Assembly (NCBI GenBank): GCA_030266325.1
Contig: JAJDHT010000002.1
Coordinates: 1 to 64,000, forward strand
Reading direction: 5' to 3'
DNA: 64,000 bases
From: Ruminococcaceae bacterium OttesenSCG-928-I18
GTDB taxonomy: Bacteria > Bacillota > Clostridia > Oscillospirales > Ruminococcaceae
Made by a program: the position numbers and the translations under genes. Position 1 is the first letter of the stretch. Every line of letters begins with the position of its first letter. The notes under the pieces were generated by a model. That model was not told where the DNA came from and made no database searches. It saw only the letters and a list, made by a program, of their open reading frames with translations. Positions 10,997 to 19,999 of the stretch are shown piece by piece.

Positions 10997-12274
10997 CTAG
11001 TCCAGCTTTCTTTTTTTGATCTTCTCCCAGTACTCTTTAAAGGCCTGTTCGGTTTTGTTTTCGCCAAAATGATAGTATTTCGCCTCCAGCAGTGCGTCCG
11101 GCAGATATTGCTGGTCTACCCAGCGGTCGGGGAACACATGGGGATAGTCATAATACTGCCCTTTCACTTCGGCGTCGGCGCCATCGAAATGTTTGTTCTG
11201 CAGGTTGCGCGGAATCGGCCCGAGCTTGCCGCGCTTGATATCCCCCATGGCCTCGCCGATGGCTTCGCTGCCGGTGTTTGATTTGGGCGCGAGGCAGACG
11301 AGGATCACGGCGTCGGCCAAAGGGATGCTCGCCTCGGGCAGGCCCACCTGCAAGGCCATGTCCACGGCGGATTTCACGATGGGAATGATCTGCGGGTAGG
11401 CAAGACCCACGTCCTCGGCGGCGCACACAACAAGCCTGCGGCAGGCGCTGGGCATGTCCCCGGCCTCTAAAAGCCTGGCCAGATAATGCAGTGCAGCGTC
11501 CGGGTCGGAGCCGCGCATCGATTTCTGATAGGCCGAGAGGATGTCGTAATGCTCGTCTCCCGCGCGGTCATACCGCAGGCTGCTGCGCTGGGCCACCTGT
11601 TCGACGTCGGCCAGCATGATTTTCTTTTTCCCCTTTACCTCTTTTGCCGCACTAGCCGCAAACTCCAGGCCGTTGAGGGCCTTGCGCATGTCTCCTCCGC
11701 TGCCCTGGGCCAGCTTATGCAGGGCCCCTTTTTCGAATTCTATTTTCAGCCCGTCTTCTTTTTCCACCCGGTCTACGGCGTTTTTGATTCCCTCCGTCAC
11801 ATCCTCCACGTGCAGGGCCTTGAACTCGAACACCGTGCAGCGGGAAAGCAGGGCGCTGTAGATATAAAAATAGGGGTTTTCGGTCGTCGAGGCGATCAGC
11901 GTGATCGAACCGTCCTCAATGAATTCGAGCAGGCTCTGCTGCTGTTTTTTGTTGAGGTACTGTATTTCGTCGAGATAGAGCAGCAGGCCGTTTTGGCTGC
12001 CAAACGTACCCACGCTGGAAATCACTTCACGTATGTCCGCCGTACCGGCCGAAGTGCCGTTCAGCTTGTGCAGCTGCATGCCGCTGTTTTCTGCGATGAT
12101 GCGTGCAACCGTGGTTTTGCCGACGCCGGAAGGCCCATAGAAGACCATGTTGGGGATATCGCCCGAATCGATGGCCCTGCGGAAGACTTTGTCTTTGGCA
12201 AGCAGATGTTGCTGCCCCACCACCTCGTCCAGGTTCCGTGGGCGAAGCCGGTCGGCCAGTGGATTTGTGGACAT
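10997..12274 (-). CDS. rarA: replication-associated recombination protein A
   Basis: PLADRLRPRNLDEVVGQQHLL, GPSGVGKTTVARIIA; ATG at 12274 with RBS. Confidence 0.92.
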   Translation of the reverse strand: MSTNPLADRLRPRNLDEVVGQQHLLAKDKVFRRAIDSGDIPNMVFYGPSGVGKTTVARIIAENSGMQLHKLNGTSAGTADIREVISSVGTFGSQNGLLLYLDEIQYLNKKQQQSLLEFIEDGSITLIASTTENPYFYIYSALLSRCTVFEFKALHVEDVTEGIKNAVDRVEKEDGLKIEFEKGALHKLAQGSGGDMRKALNGLEFAASAAKEVKGKKKIMLADVEQVAQRSSLRYDRAGDEHYDILSAYQKSMRGSDPDAALHYLARLLEAGDMPSACRRLVVCAAEDVGLAYPQIIPIVKSAVDMALQVGLPEASIPLADAVILVCLAPKSNTGSEAIGEAMGDIKRGKLGPIPRNLQNKHFDGADAEVKGQYYDYPHVFPDRWVDQQYLPDALLEAKYYHFGENKTEQAFKEYWEKIKKRKLD

Positions 12275-12330
12275 GGCGGTTCCCTCCTTTGCCGGGGTTT
12301 GTGCGGGCCGGAACAGCGGCCGGTGTTCGC

Positions 12331-13155
12331 TCACGGGCTTTCCGGCGCGCTCCAGTCGCCCCGTTTGCGCCGGCCATAGTCGCTGCCCTGGATGAAACCG
12401 ATGAACTCGGCAAGGCTGCGGTCCCAGAAATTCCACTCATGCACCCCGTCCCACTCCCGGAACGTATAGTCAAGCGGCAGTTTCGCGGCATGCTCTTTGA
12501 AGGCGAGGTTCTGCAGGTACATTCGGGTGGACCCGTCCTGCCGCCCGCAGGTGCAGAAGATGCGCGGCTGCTCTTTTTTGGGCATTTTGGAGACCTTTTC
12601 GGCCAGGCGGAACACGTCGTACCGTTCGGGTAAAACAAACTCGGTGCCCACAACCGCCTCCATGATGGGGCGTAAGGTGGCGTCTTCCCGATAGTTTTCC
12701 AAAATCCAAGCCGCGTCCAGCGAGCCGGAAAAGCTGCCGATCGCCGCATATTTGTCGGGATTTGAGAGGCCCACGTGCATGGCGCCGTAGCCTCCCATGG
12801 AAAGGCCCGCAAGGTAGTTGATCTCTCTTTTGCGGGGAATTTTAAAGATCGCGTCCAGTTTCCGGGGCAGGTATTCGGTGATGGCCGTGTAGTAAGGAGA
12901 GCCGAAAGCCATATCGGCAAAAAACGAGTTGTCGGCCCCCGGCGCGACAAGGATATAGCCGTTGTCGGCGGCATAGCGTGTTGCGGCCGACATCATCATC
13001 CAGTCACTGGGGCTGTTTCCCATACCGTGAAAAAGGGTGATCACACCTTTGACTTTGTTGCCCACCTCCTCAGGCAGGTCGGTGGGGAAATACAGGCTGA
13101 CGGGCATCGTGCGGGTCATTTCTTCCATTTTGATTTCGGCGCGGATATAAGCCAT
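12331..13155 (-). CDS. esterase, alpha/beta hydrolase (esterase D / PHB depolymerase-like)
   Basis: HGMGNSPSDW..., GLSMGGYGAMH nucleophile elbow. Confidence 0.85.
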   Translation of the reverse strand: MAYIRAEIKMEEMTRTMPVSLYFPTDLPEEVGNKVKGVITLFHGMGNSPSDWMMMSAATRYAADNGYILVAPGADNSFFADMAFGSPYYTAITEYLPRKLDAIFKIPRKREINYLAGLSMGGYGAMHVGLSNPDKYAAIGSFSGSLDAAWILENYREDATLRPIMEAVVGTEFVLPERYDVFRLAEKVSKMPKKEQPRIFCTCGRQDGSTRMYLQNLAFKEHAAKLPLDYTFREWDGVHEWNFWDRSLAEFIGFIQGSDYGRRKRGDWSAPESP

Positions 13156-13275
13156 TTGGATACTCCCTTGTTTTGTGAAAATTCTATTCTACAAGTATAG
13201 CGCATGACACCGGCAATTACAAATGGCCTGTTGGCCAAGAAAAGCGGAGAAAACCGCTCTATGACGCCGGAACAT

Positions 13276-13310
13276 AAAAAATCCCCGGAACACACGTTCC
13301 GGGGAAAAGG
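13276..13310 (-). terminator. terminator of the EAL-HDOD gene
   Basis: TCCCCGGAACacacGTTCCGGGGA hairpin with flanking A/T tracts. Confidence 0.7.
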
Positions 13311-13316
13311 GTTTTA

Positions 13317-14555
13317 CTAACTGTCTGATTCAGAGGAGTACGGGGACATCAAATCGTTCCAGATCTGGTTCACATACTCGGCCGACTCCAGGTATTTTTG
13401 GCTCACGATGTTCTGTTCGAGCCCCAATTCCTCGGCATAAGGGGCCATGCCCTTAAAATCCGCATTGTCATATTTCAGCACAAGATTGTACAGCGCACCG
13501 CACACGCCCTCGCCGTTCAGCAGCGCCTCTTTGATCTCCTCCGAGATGGGCAGCGGCTCCAGGGCGTCCTCAAGCGATACCCCCATAAGAAGCCCCAGCG
13601 TCGAAAACATACCCATGAGGTAGGCTTCGCTCTTGCTGATCGGCAGGTTGGGCAGGTAGGCGGCAAGCTCCTGGCAGAACTGTCCGCGCAAGAAGCTGGT
13701 TTTGATGAGTTCTGTGGGGATTTTGCCGTCGCTGTTCTTGAAACTCAGAAGGTAGACCCACTGTTTCAGCTGCCCTACACCCAGCACCACGAGCGCCTGT
13801 TTCACGCTGCGCGCCGGGTTGCGAAGGGCAAAGTACGCAGAGTTGACGAGTTTTAAAAGGCTGAACGTCAGGGTGACATCGCGGGAGATGATATTGGAAA
13901 TCTCGTCGACGTCGGGTTCTTCTTTTGTGATGGCGATGATGAGCTGAAAGAAGTTCGACTGCAGGTGCTCCATCTGGGGGACGGCCGTATACATGCTCTC
14001 GGCCACCGCGGCACCCTGCATATATCGTATGCCAAAGGCTTTTGTTGTATCGTATATTTCCTGCGTGGAAACATGATATCCGATGACGGTTTTCTGAAAG
14101 CTGTTGCTGATGTCCAAGATGCTGGATAGCGAGGGGTTGGGTTTCGACATGTTGATTTTGATGATATCCACAATGTCGAGGATGGCAAAATACCGGCTTG
14201 AAAACTCGAAGCCTTTGATGGCAATTTGGAACCCCTGCTTTTGGTATCCTTCAATCAGCTTTTGGGCAACCGGGTGCACCAAAATGCTGTCCTCAATCTG
14301 TATGACAAGGCTGTCCGCCCGAAACATTTTGGGGATGTCCTTCTCCAGCAGGTTCGGTGTAAAGGTGATAAACGCCTTCTTGTTGTCCAGCAGCCGAGTA
14401 GAATCCATCTGCAGGAGAAAATCCTCGATCATGTTGGCCGCCATTGTGTCCTGCTGGTTGTACAGAGAGACCCCCTTGTCCTCGTACAAAAGCTCATATG
14501 CAACGGCTTCACCGTCGGGACCAATGATGGGTTGGCGGACGATATTTGCACTCAT
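13317..14555 (-). CDS. EAL + HDOD domain signalling protein (degenerate EAL)
   Basis: IVRQPIIGPDGEAVAYELLYEDKG at N terminus; HDOD region SLLKLVNSAYFALRNPARSVKQALVVLGVGQLKQWV. Confidence 0.87.
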   Translation of the reverse strand: MSANIVRQPIIGPDGEAVAYELLYEDKGVSLYNQQDTMAANMIEDFLLQMDSTRLLDNKKAFITFTPNLLEKDIPKMFRADSLVIQIEDSILVHPVAQKLIEGYQKQGFQIAIKGFEFSSRYFAILDIVDIIKINMSKPNPSLSSILDISNSFQKTVIGYHVSTQEIYDTTKAFGIRYMQGAAVAESMYTAVPQMEHLQSNFFQLIIAITKEEPDVDEISNIISRDVTLTFSLLKLVNSAYFALRNPARSVKQALVVLGVGQLKQWVYLLSFKNSDGKIPTELIKTSFLRGQFCQELAAYLPNLPISKSEAYLMGMFSTLGLLMGVSLEDALEPLPISEEIKEALLNGEGVCGALYNLVLKYDNADFKGMAPYAEELGLEQNIVSQKYLESAEYVNQIWNDLMSPYSSESDS

Positions 14556-14628
14556 CGAATAACACTCCTCTGAAAAAACAGGTTTACGAGCATAGTCCTA
14601 TGGGCAATCAATATACAGGGCAGGGCTA

Positions 14629-15540
14629 TTACACCCCGTCCGTTCTTACCAGTTCATCCACAAAATCGATCAGTTCCGCCAGCTGCGGTTTCGAGAATTG
14701 ACCCGTAGCGCCCAGCTGTCCACCTTTAAGCATTGCCTGTTCGTTGATCAATGAAGAGAAGATGACAACGGGGATGTCTTTGAAGTCCGCATCTTCCCGA
14801 ATTCTTTTCAGCAGGTGGTGCCCGTCCATGTAGGGCATCTCAATGTCGGTGATCACCAGTTTCACGTAATCCTTAACGGGCTTGCCGGATTTCCGCACCT
14901 CTTCGAGGTACTCCCAGGCCTCCAGGCCGTGCTTTGTATAGGTGACATTTTTATATCCGGCCTTTTCCAGCCCTTCCAGCACAAGGCGCGAGAGCAGCAT
15001 CGAGTCTTCGGCCACAACGATGGGAATGTGATTTTCGGGCCGCTCCGTAATGGCCTCAAGGTCGATGCCGGTTTTGGGGCTGATTTCGCGGATGATCTTC
15101 TCGAAATCAAGGATGGTGATCAGCCGCCCGTCATATTCGGCGATGGCCGTGGCAACTCCCTCGTCACCGCCATAGATGATGTCATCGGGTTTTTGCAGGT
15201 TCTGCCAGGAAATACGGTTGATTCCCACCACCTCGTGCACATGGAAGGCATAGGTCTCCTGGCTGAAATTCGTGATGATGAAAATATCAAAATCGGGGTT
15301 TTCGCTTTCCCCAAGGCTTAAATGCCGCGCAAGGTTCACCACGGTAATGACTTCGTCACGGGGCTTGAATACGCCCTCGATATCCGGATGTGCCTTCTGC
15401 ATTGGGTTCACAGGGCAGAACTTCATGATCTCCTGCACCTTGGCCACATTGATGCCAAATTGTTTCCCCGCAATACTGAACTCCATAATTTCAAGTTCAT
15501 TTGTGCCGGATTCAAGCAAGATCTCGGACTGGTTGCTCAT
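14629..15540 (-). CDS. cheV: CheV-type chemotaxis protein (CheW domain + response-regulator receiver)
   Basis: CheW-like half plus receiver half VAEDSMLLSRLVLEGLEKAGY...LVITDIEMPYMDGHHLL; ATG at 15540. Confidence 0.9.
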   Translation of the reverse strand: MSNQSEILLESGTNELEIMEFSIAGKQFGINVAKVQEIMKFCPVNPMQKAHPDIEGVFKPRDEVITVVNLARHLSLGESENPDFDIFIITNFSQETYAFHVHEVVGINRISWQNLQKPDDIIYGGDEGVATAIAEYDGRLITILDFEKIIREISPKTGIDLEAITERPENHIPIVVAEDSMLLSRLVLEGLEKAGYKNVTYTKHGLEAWEYLEEVRKSGKPVKDYVKLVITDIEMPYMDGHHLLKRIREDADFKDIPVVIFSSLINEQAMLKGGQLGATGQFSKPQLAELIDFVDELVRTDGV

Positions 15541-15709
15541 GCTGAAGCCCTCCTTCAAAGACAGCTCGCTTATGTTATAGTATATCATAAAAAACCAAAA
15601 GTGCCATAACTTCGGTAAAAAAATTTTGTCAAATTCTGTCGAGACGTTTCTTTTTTGACGTTTTAATTCTATAAGCAATCAAAACAATGTGAATACGTGT
15701 TATTTTTGC

Positions 15710-18373
15710 TCAAAGATCTTCCTCCCATCGTATCTCCACACTGTCACCGCTCACCAGTTCGTCAAGATAAGCCGCCTCGGCGCCGTTGCGGCGGATCAAA
15801 ACCTTGCCTCTGGGGTTGTTGGGGTCGATGTCTACGAGGGGAAGCATATCCAGCAAGAAGTGGCTGCTGCCCCCCGCCTTTGGTGGCAAAACCACCATAC
15901 GGCCATTCAGTTCAATTCGCAGGCTGCTGCCCGGCAGGGAATTCGTCTGCTGAATTTCCGGCACAGGTGTAGTACTTTCCCGTTCTCTAGGGGGCTCGGG
16001 GTCCGGTGCCGCCTCCCTTTCTTCTTCATTTTCTGTGTTTTCCAGCACCTCCTGCGCCTCGTTTTCGGGCGGATCTATGGCGGTTGTGGCAGGTTCAGAG
16101 GTTTCCTCGTCCTCCCTGGAAGCACTGTCCATGGGCGGCGGTTTTGCCTCTTCCTCCTGAACAGGCAGTTCCTCTTCTGCCGGCGCCTTTTCTGTGGGAA
16201 GCTCGGAAGTGGTAGCACCCTCGCCCTCATTAGTGGAATCTGTCAAGGGGTGTGCATCGGCTTCCATGATGTCTGTGTCGTCAGGGGTTTCGAGGGGCAT
16301 AGAGGGTGGCGAAAGGGTATTCGAAGGTGCTTGCGCCGTTTCAGAGGCGGCGGCCGGGGATGTATCCCCTGCCTGCTCCATGTTCTCTTGGGGGTTGCCG
16401 TCTTCACCTACAGAGAGACCGGCTGCGGTTTCCTCCGGTGTCCCTTGGGAGGGCGCCTCACGATCCACAGAGGCGGCTGTGTTCTCCGCCACGTCTTGCT
16501 CTTCGGGAGGCGGAGAGGCCGTGTTCGTGTCGATGTTTTGTAAGGCGGATACGGGGCTTTCTGTAGCTTCGCTTGCCGTTTGGGTTTCCACTGCGGGGGG
16601 GATTTCGGGTTTTGGCTCGGCGGGCTCCGGCTCTGAGGAAGCCTGCCTTGTCGATATCGCATCTCCCTGTCTCAGTTCGGTGTCGGCGGCGGTTGGGTTT
16701 CCATTCCTTGTCAAGCTGGGAAGATCCGTGGATACGCCGTAATTTCGGCAAAGGTCACCCACGGTTGCAATTTCGCTGATCTCTACATCATCCAGTTCTC
16801 CAATCGGGGTTTCCGGTGTCACGGGTGTGCCATTCAGAAAGGCGAGTAGCCCCGCCCTGACACCGCTGCCGTTCAGTGTGACGGCCAGTGGCACGGCACC
16901 GTTTGCAAAATCGGAAATATGCGGGTCGGCGTCCTCACCCGAAGTGGCCGGTACAATTTCGATGGTATCTCCGTTTTGTACGGGGGAGGTCAGGCCGGCG
17001 GGTTTCCCGTTGAGGGAGATTTCGGCCACGCTGTACTGCCCGCCGCGCACCACCTTGCGCTCCCCGTTCAGGGTGAAAGTGACCGAGCGCCCGTTGCGGC
17101 CCATGAGATCTGAGTAGGTATAGCCTCCAATCAACAGTGCGTCCATCACGCTGGAAGCTTCGCTGGTATATAAACGCACGCGTTTTCCGTTGATTTCCAC
17201 GCTTGCTCCGCCGCTGGATTCTTCGTCGGCTGCCGTCAGGGCGATACCCACGGGCGTCGCGTATTCAGGACTGTCCAGTCCCGCTTCTTCATTCAATATC
17301 CTGCCCGAAAAGTTCGTGCCGGCCACGGCCACCTTGTCCGGTTCCAAAGCCAGTTTTTCCGCCACCTTTTCACACAGGGACGGCGTGCGGCTGCCGCCGC
17401 CCACCAGGAACACGGCCATGGGCGGGCCGCCGTTCGCCTCCTCGATACGGTCCGAGATCACCTTTGCCAGCATCTCCACGCTCACCTCGATCGAGGCAAG
17501 GATGTCTTTGGTGGGCATGTTCTGCTCGTGGCCAAGGATGTCTTTGTAATGCACTTCCTCTTCGTCCAGAAGGGAAAGTTTAATTGTCTCGGCGGTCTCG
17601 AAATCCACAAGGCATTTGCGGATGATCGCCTCGGTGATCTCATCGCCCGCCACCGTTGCCATCGTATAGCCCGACACGGTGCCGTCCCGTGTCAGGGCGA
17701 TGTCCGCCGTTCCCGCGCCGATGTCGACCATGGCGAGATTCAGAAGGCGGACGTCGGCCGGGAGAACGGCCCGCATGGCGGCAATGGGCTCCAGTGTCAG
17801 GATATCGATGTCCAGGCCGATGAGCTCCATGCACCGGCGCAGGCTGGTCACCACCTCGGTGGGTAAAAAGGTGGCGATGATCTCCACCTCGACTTCGCTG
17901 CCGTTATGGTCTATCAGTGTTGTGAAGGGGTAGCCGTCCACGGCATAGCGCACCACCGAATGCCCCACGCAATAATATTGCGTGTTGTCGTCGCCGCGGT
18001 CCAGGTGGTGGCGTGCCTCATTTACGGCGCTGTTTTCAAGCTCGTACACAAGCTGCGGCGTGATGGGTGTGCCCGGCAACTCCGTTTTAAAAGTGGCATT
18101 ACAGGTTTTCAGCGCGCGCCCCGCAGCGGCCACGGCCACACGCTGCAGGCGGGTACCCAGCTGCTCCTCCAGCCGGTTTTTCACCTCCTCGGCCACCTTT
18201 GCCACCTGGCCAATGTCCTCGATCTGCCCGTCGATCATGGCTCGTTTGGGGTGCTCCACCTGCTCTGAGGCCTCTACAATAAATAGATCCCCCTGCTGCC
18301 GGCCCGCAATACCGATGATGCTTCTCGTACCTATATCAAGAGCGAATATGAGCTCTCTGCTCTGGTCTTCCAC
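15710..18373 (-). CDS. FtsA/PilM-like actin-fold protein with beta-grasp-like domains and a long acidic/Pro/Thr-rich linker
   Basis: LIFALDIGTRSIIGIAGRQ, MVDIGAGTADIAL, VFLVGGGSRTPSL actin-fold motifs; low-complexity region then conserved C-terminal segment. Confidence 0.85.
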   Translation of the reverse strand: MEDQSRELIFALDIGTRSIIGIAGRQQGDLFIVEASEQVEHPKRAMIDGQIEDIGQVAKVAEEVKNRLEEQLGTRLQRVAVAAAGRALKTCNATFKTELPGTPITPQLVYELENSAVNEARHHLDRGDDNTQYYCVGHSVVRYAVDGYPFTTLIDHNGSEVEVEIIATFLPTEVVTSLRRCMELIGLDIDILTLEPIAAMRAVLPADVRLLNLAMVDIGAGTADIALTRDGTVSGYTMATVAGDEITEAIIRKCLVDFETAETIKLSLLDEEEVHYKDILGHEQNMPTKDILASIEVSVEMLAKVISDRIEEANGGPPMAVFLVGGGSRTPSLCEKVAEKLALEPDKVAVAGTNFSGRILNEEAGLDSPEYATPVGIALTAADEESSGGASVEINGKRVRLYTSEASSVMDALLIGGYTYSDLMGRNGRSVTFTLNGERKVVRGGQYSVAEISLNGKPAGLTSPVQNGDTIEIVPATSGEDADPHISDFANGAVPLAVTLNGSGVRAGLLAFLNGTPVTPETPIGELDDVEISEIATVGDLCRNYGVSTDLPSLTRNGNPTAADTELRQGDAISTRQASSEPEPAEPKPEIPPAVETQTASEATESPVSALQNIDTNTASPPPEEQDVAENTAASVDREAPSQGTPEETAAGLSVGEDGNPQENMEQAGDTSPAAASETAQAPSNTLSPPSMPLETPDDTDIMEADAHPLTDSTNEGEGATTSELPTEKAPAEEELPVQEEEAKPPPMDSASREDEETSEPATTAIDPPENEAQEVLENTENEEEREAAPDPEPPRERESTTPVPEIQQTNSLPGSSLRIELNGRMVVLPPKAGGSSHFLLDMLPLVDIDPNNPRGKVLIRRNGAEAAYLDELVSGDSVEIRWEEDL

Positions 18374-18418
18374 GCTGCAAAACCCCTCCTCTCGGCGCCG
18401 GCCGGTCCACCTTTTTTG

Positions 18419-19120
18419 TTATAAAAGAGAAACCGTATTGTTTCGTCTGTTCTTTTCAAGTTTTTGTAGGGTAAACAGGTCTCTGCAGAGGGCGTCGCTC
18501 ATTTTTTCTGTTATATCGAGAAAACGACAACCATACTGCTGGGTGTCGTCGGGCATGCGGATGATCCGCTCCACCACGAGGCCGAAGGTCATCTCTGTGT
18601 CAACAGGTGTAAAATCAATGAAATAACGCTCCCCCTCATGGAGATAGATGGGGCAGTTCAGCCGGATCCCCGTCAGGCTGATATCCACGACAACCACATG
18701 GATAAACGTTTTTTCCTCCAGGGCCGAAGCCTCATCGGCAGGCAGCGATGCCAGTTTTTCTTCAAAAGCGGTGCGTTCTCCTTCGCTCATCAAGGGGTAT
18801 AAAATACCGTCCACCCCAGAGTTGACACGAAAAGCGCCCCTTCGCTCGAAATCCTGAAGGGGCTGCACTTCTTCGAAACGGGCAAAGCGGTCGGTGGAGA
18901 GGTAGGTGATGCCCACGAGGATGCGGTCGCCAATCTTATTGTGTACCGAAATTTTTACCGGGAGCCGGTATTGAATAAGCTGCATGTATTCATCGGTGGC
19001 CGCGGCAATTTCCAGCGCATCATGGTCGATCTTAATAATCCGCCCGACGGCAATCAGGCGGTTATCCAGGCTTTTCAATTCACAGGTAGAGCCAATATAG
19101 TCCTGTGGCAGTGGTAGCAT
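18419..19120 (-). CDS. PilZ domain protein (YcgR/YpfA-like flagellar brake)
   Basis: ERRGAFRVNSG and DISLTGIRLNCP PilZ-like motifs, YcgR-N-like N terminus. Confidence 0.82.
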   Translation of the reverse strand: MLPLPQDYIGSTCELKSLDNRLIAVGRIIKIDHDALEIAAATDEYMQLIQYRLPVKISVHNKIGDRILVGITYLSTDRFARFEEVQPLQDFERRGAFRVNSGVDGILYPLMSEGERTAFEEKLASLPADEASALEEKTFIHVVVVDISLTGIRLNCPIYLHEGERYFIDFTPVDTEMTFGLVVERIIRMPDDTQQYGCRFLDITEKMSDALCRDLFTLQKLEKNRRNNTVSLL

Positions 19121-19171
19121 ATTTCATTCCTTTTACCGATGGATTGCGTATGGGCAGGAGAAAAAGAAATC

Positions 19172-19471
19172 CTACCGCCTCATGTGGCCATTGGGGTCGT
19201 CGCGCAGCGTCTCCTCCACCCCTTTGGCGATGGCCACGAGGATGTCCGAATAATTTTGCAGTTCTTTGTTTCGATATTCGCCAAACACCTCGCCCGCCAC
19301 ACAGGTGACATAAAAAGGAGGCAAGTGGTTGAGGGCCGCCGCCTGCACAGCGGCGATACAGGCGGGACACTGGCACAGTTCTTTGTACTTTTCGCCGTGA
19401 TCTTCGAGCTCTTCCTCAAGCATTACGGCAACCTGCTCCTGCATATAGTTTTTTACCAAAGAAGACCACAC
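19172..19471 (-). CDS. ComFB family protein
   Basis: CQCPACIAAVQAAALNHLPPFYVTCVAGEVFGEYR: ComFB family pattern. Confidence 0.82.
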   Translation of the reverse strand: MWSSLVKNYMQEQVAVMLEEELEDHGEKYKELCQCPACIAAVQAAALNHLPPFYVTCVAGEVFGEYRNKELQNYSDILVAIAKGVEETLRDDPNGHMRR

Positions 19472-19600
19472 CCCTTTTCTTACACCTTATGGAATTTGAG
19501 ATATTATAGCAAAAGCGGCACTTTTGTACAATACCCCGTGCGAAACATTTGTCTTTGAGGTGCGCCGCTGGCCTTTCTTCGCAAGCGCCGCCCGGCAGTT

Positions 19601-19999
19601 TTAGCCTTCCTCAAGTCCGGCTTCGCCTGCATTTTTAAGGCGTTGCCGCAGTTGTTCGGCCACAGGCGCAGGCCCCGTCTCCTGGCCGGTTTGCTGTTTT
19701 ACATTGTTCGCGGCAATCAGAATCTGCATATAGATGGCGGCGATCACTTCGTAAAGGTCGGACGGGATGGTGCGTCCCACTTCCAGCATACACAACATCG
19801 AAGCGGCCGAGTCGTCCTTATAGACAGGGATGCCTTTTTCCTCTGCGATACCGATGATTTTGTCGGCAATGGTGCCGTAACCCGAGGCGATAACCACGGG
19901 CGCCATATCTTCGTCCAGGTTATAGCGCAGGGCAACAGCCTTGCTCTTTCCCTGCCCTCTCGTCTGTGCTCTCTTCGAAACACTCTCAGACTTTGACAT
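19601..19999 (-). CDS. FlhB C-terminal-domain-like protein (YlqH/FlhX type)
   Basis: AVALRYNLDEDMAPVVIASGYGTIADKIIGIAEEKGIPVYKDDSAA similar to FlhB-C without the export-gate TM domain. Confidence 0.85.
   Translation of the reverse strand: MSKSESVSKRAQTRGQGKSKAVALRYNLDEDMAPVVIASGYGTIADKIIGIAEEKGIPVYKDDSAASMLCMLEVGRTIPSDLYEVIAAIYMQILIAANNVKQQTGQETGPAPVAEQLRQRLKNAGEAGLEEG

Noticed and set aside
9234-11000. 588-aa plus-strand ORF and other long shadow ORFs (4104-5882 +, 22384-23814 -, 28164-29639 -, 32097-33974 -, 38834-40798 -, 40221-41459 -, 56847-58118 -)
   Set aside because: Each lies antisense to a gene with unambiguous conserved motifs; His/Gln/Arg/Gly-rich composition is typical of the complementary strand of GC-rich coding DNA.
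10997-12436. N-terminal extension of RarA (MEFLGPQPCR...) and of YebC (MNFGHTHA...)
   Set aside because: Conserved protein starts with good RBS lie downstream (12274 and 3736); extensions are likely untranslated.
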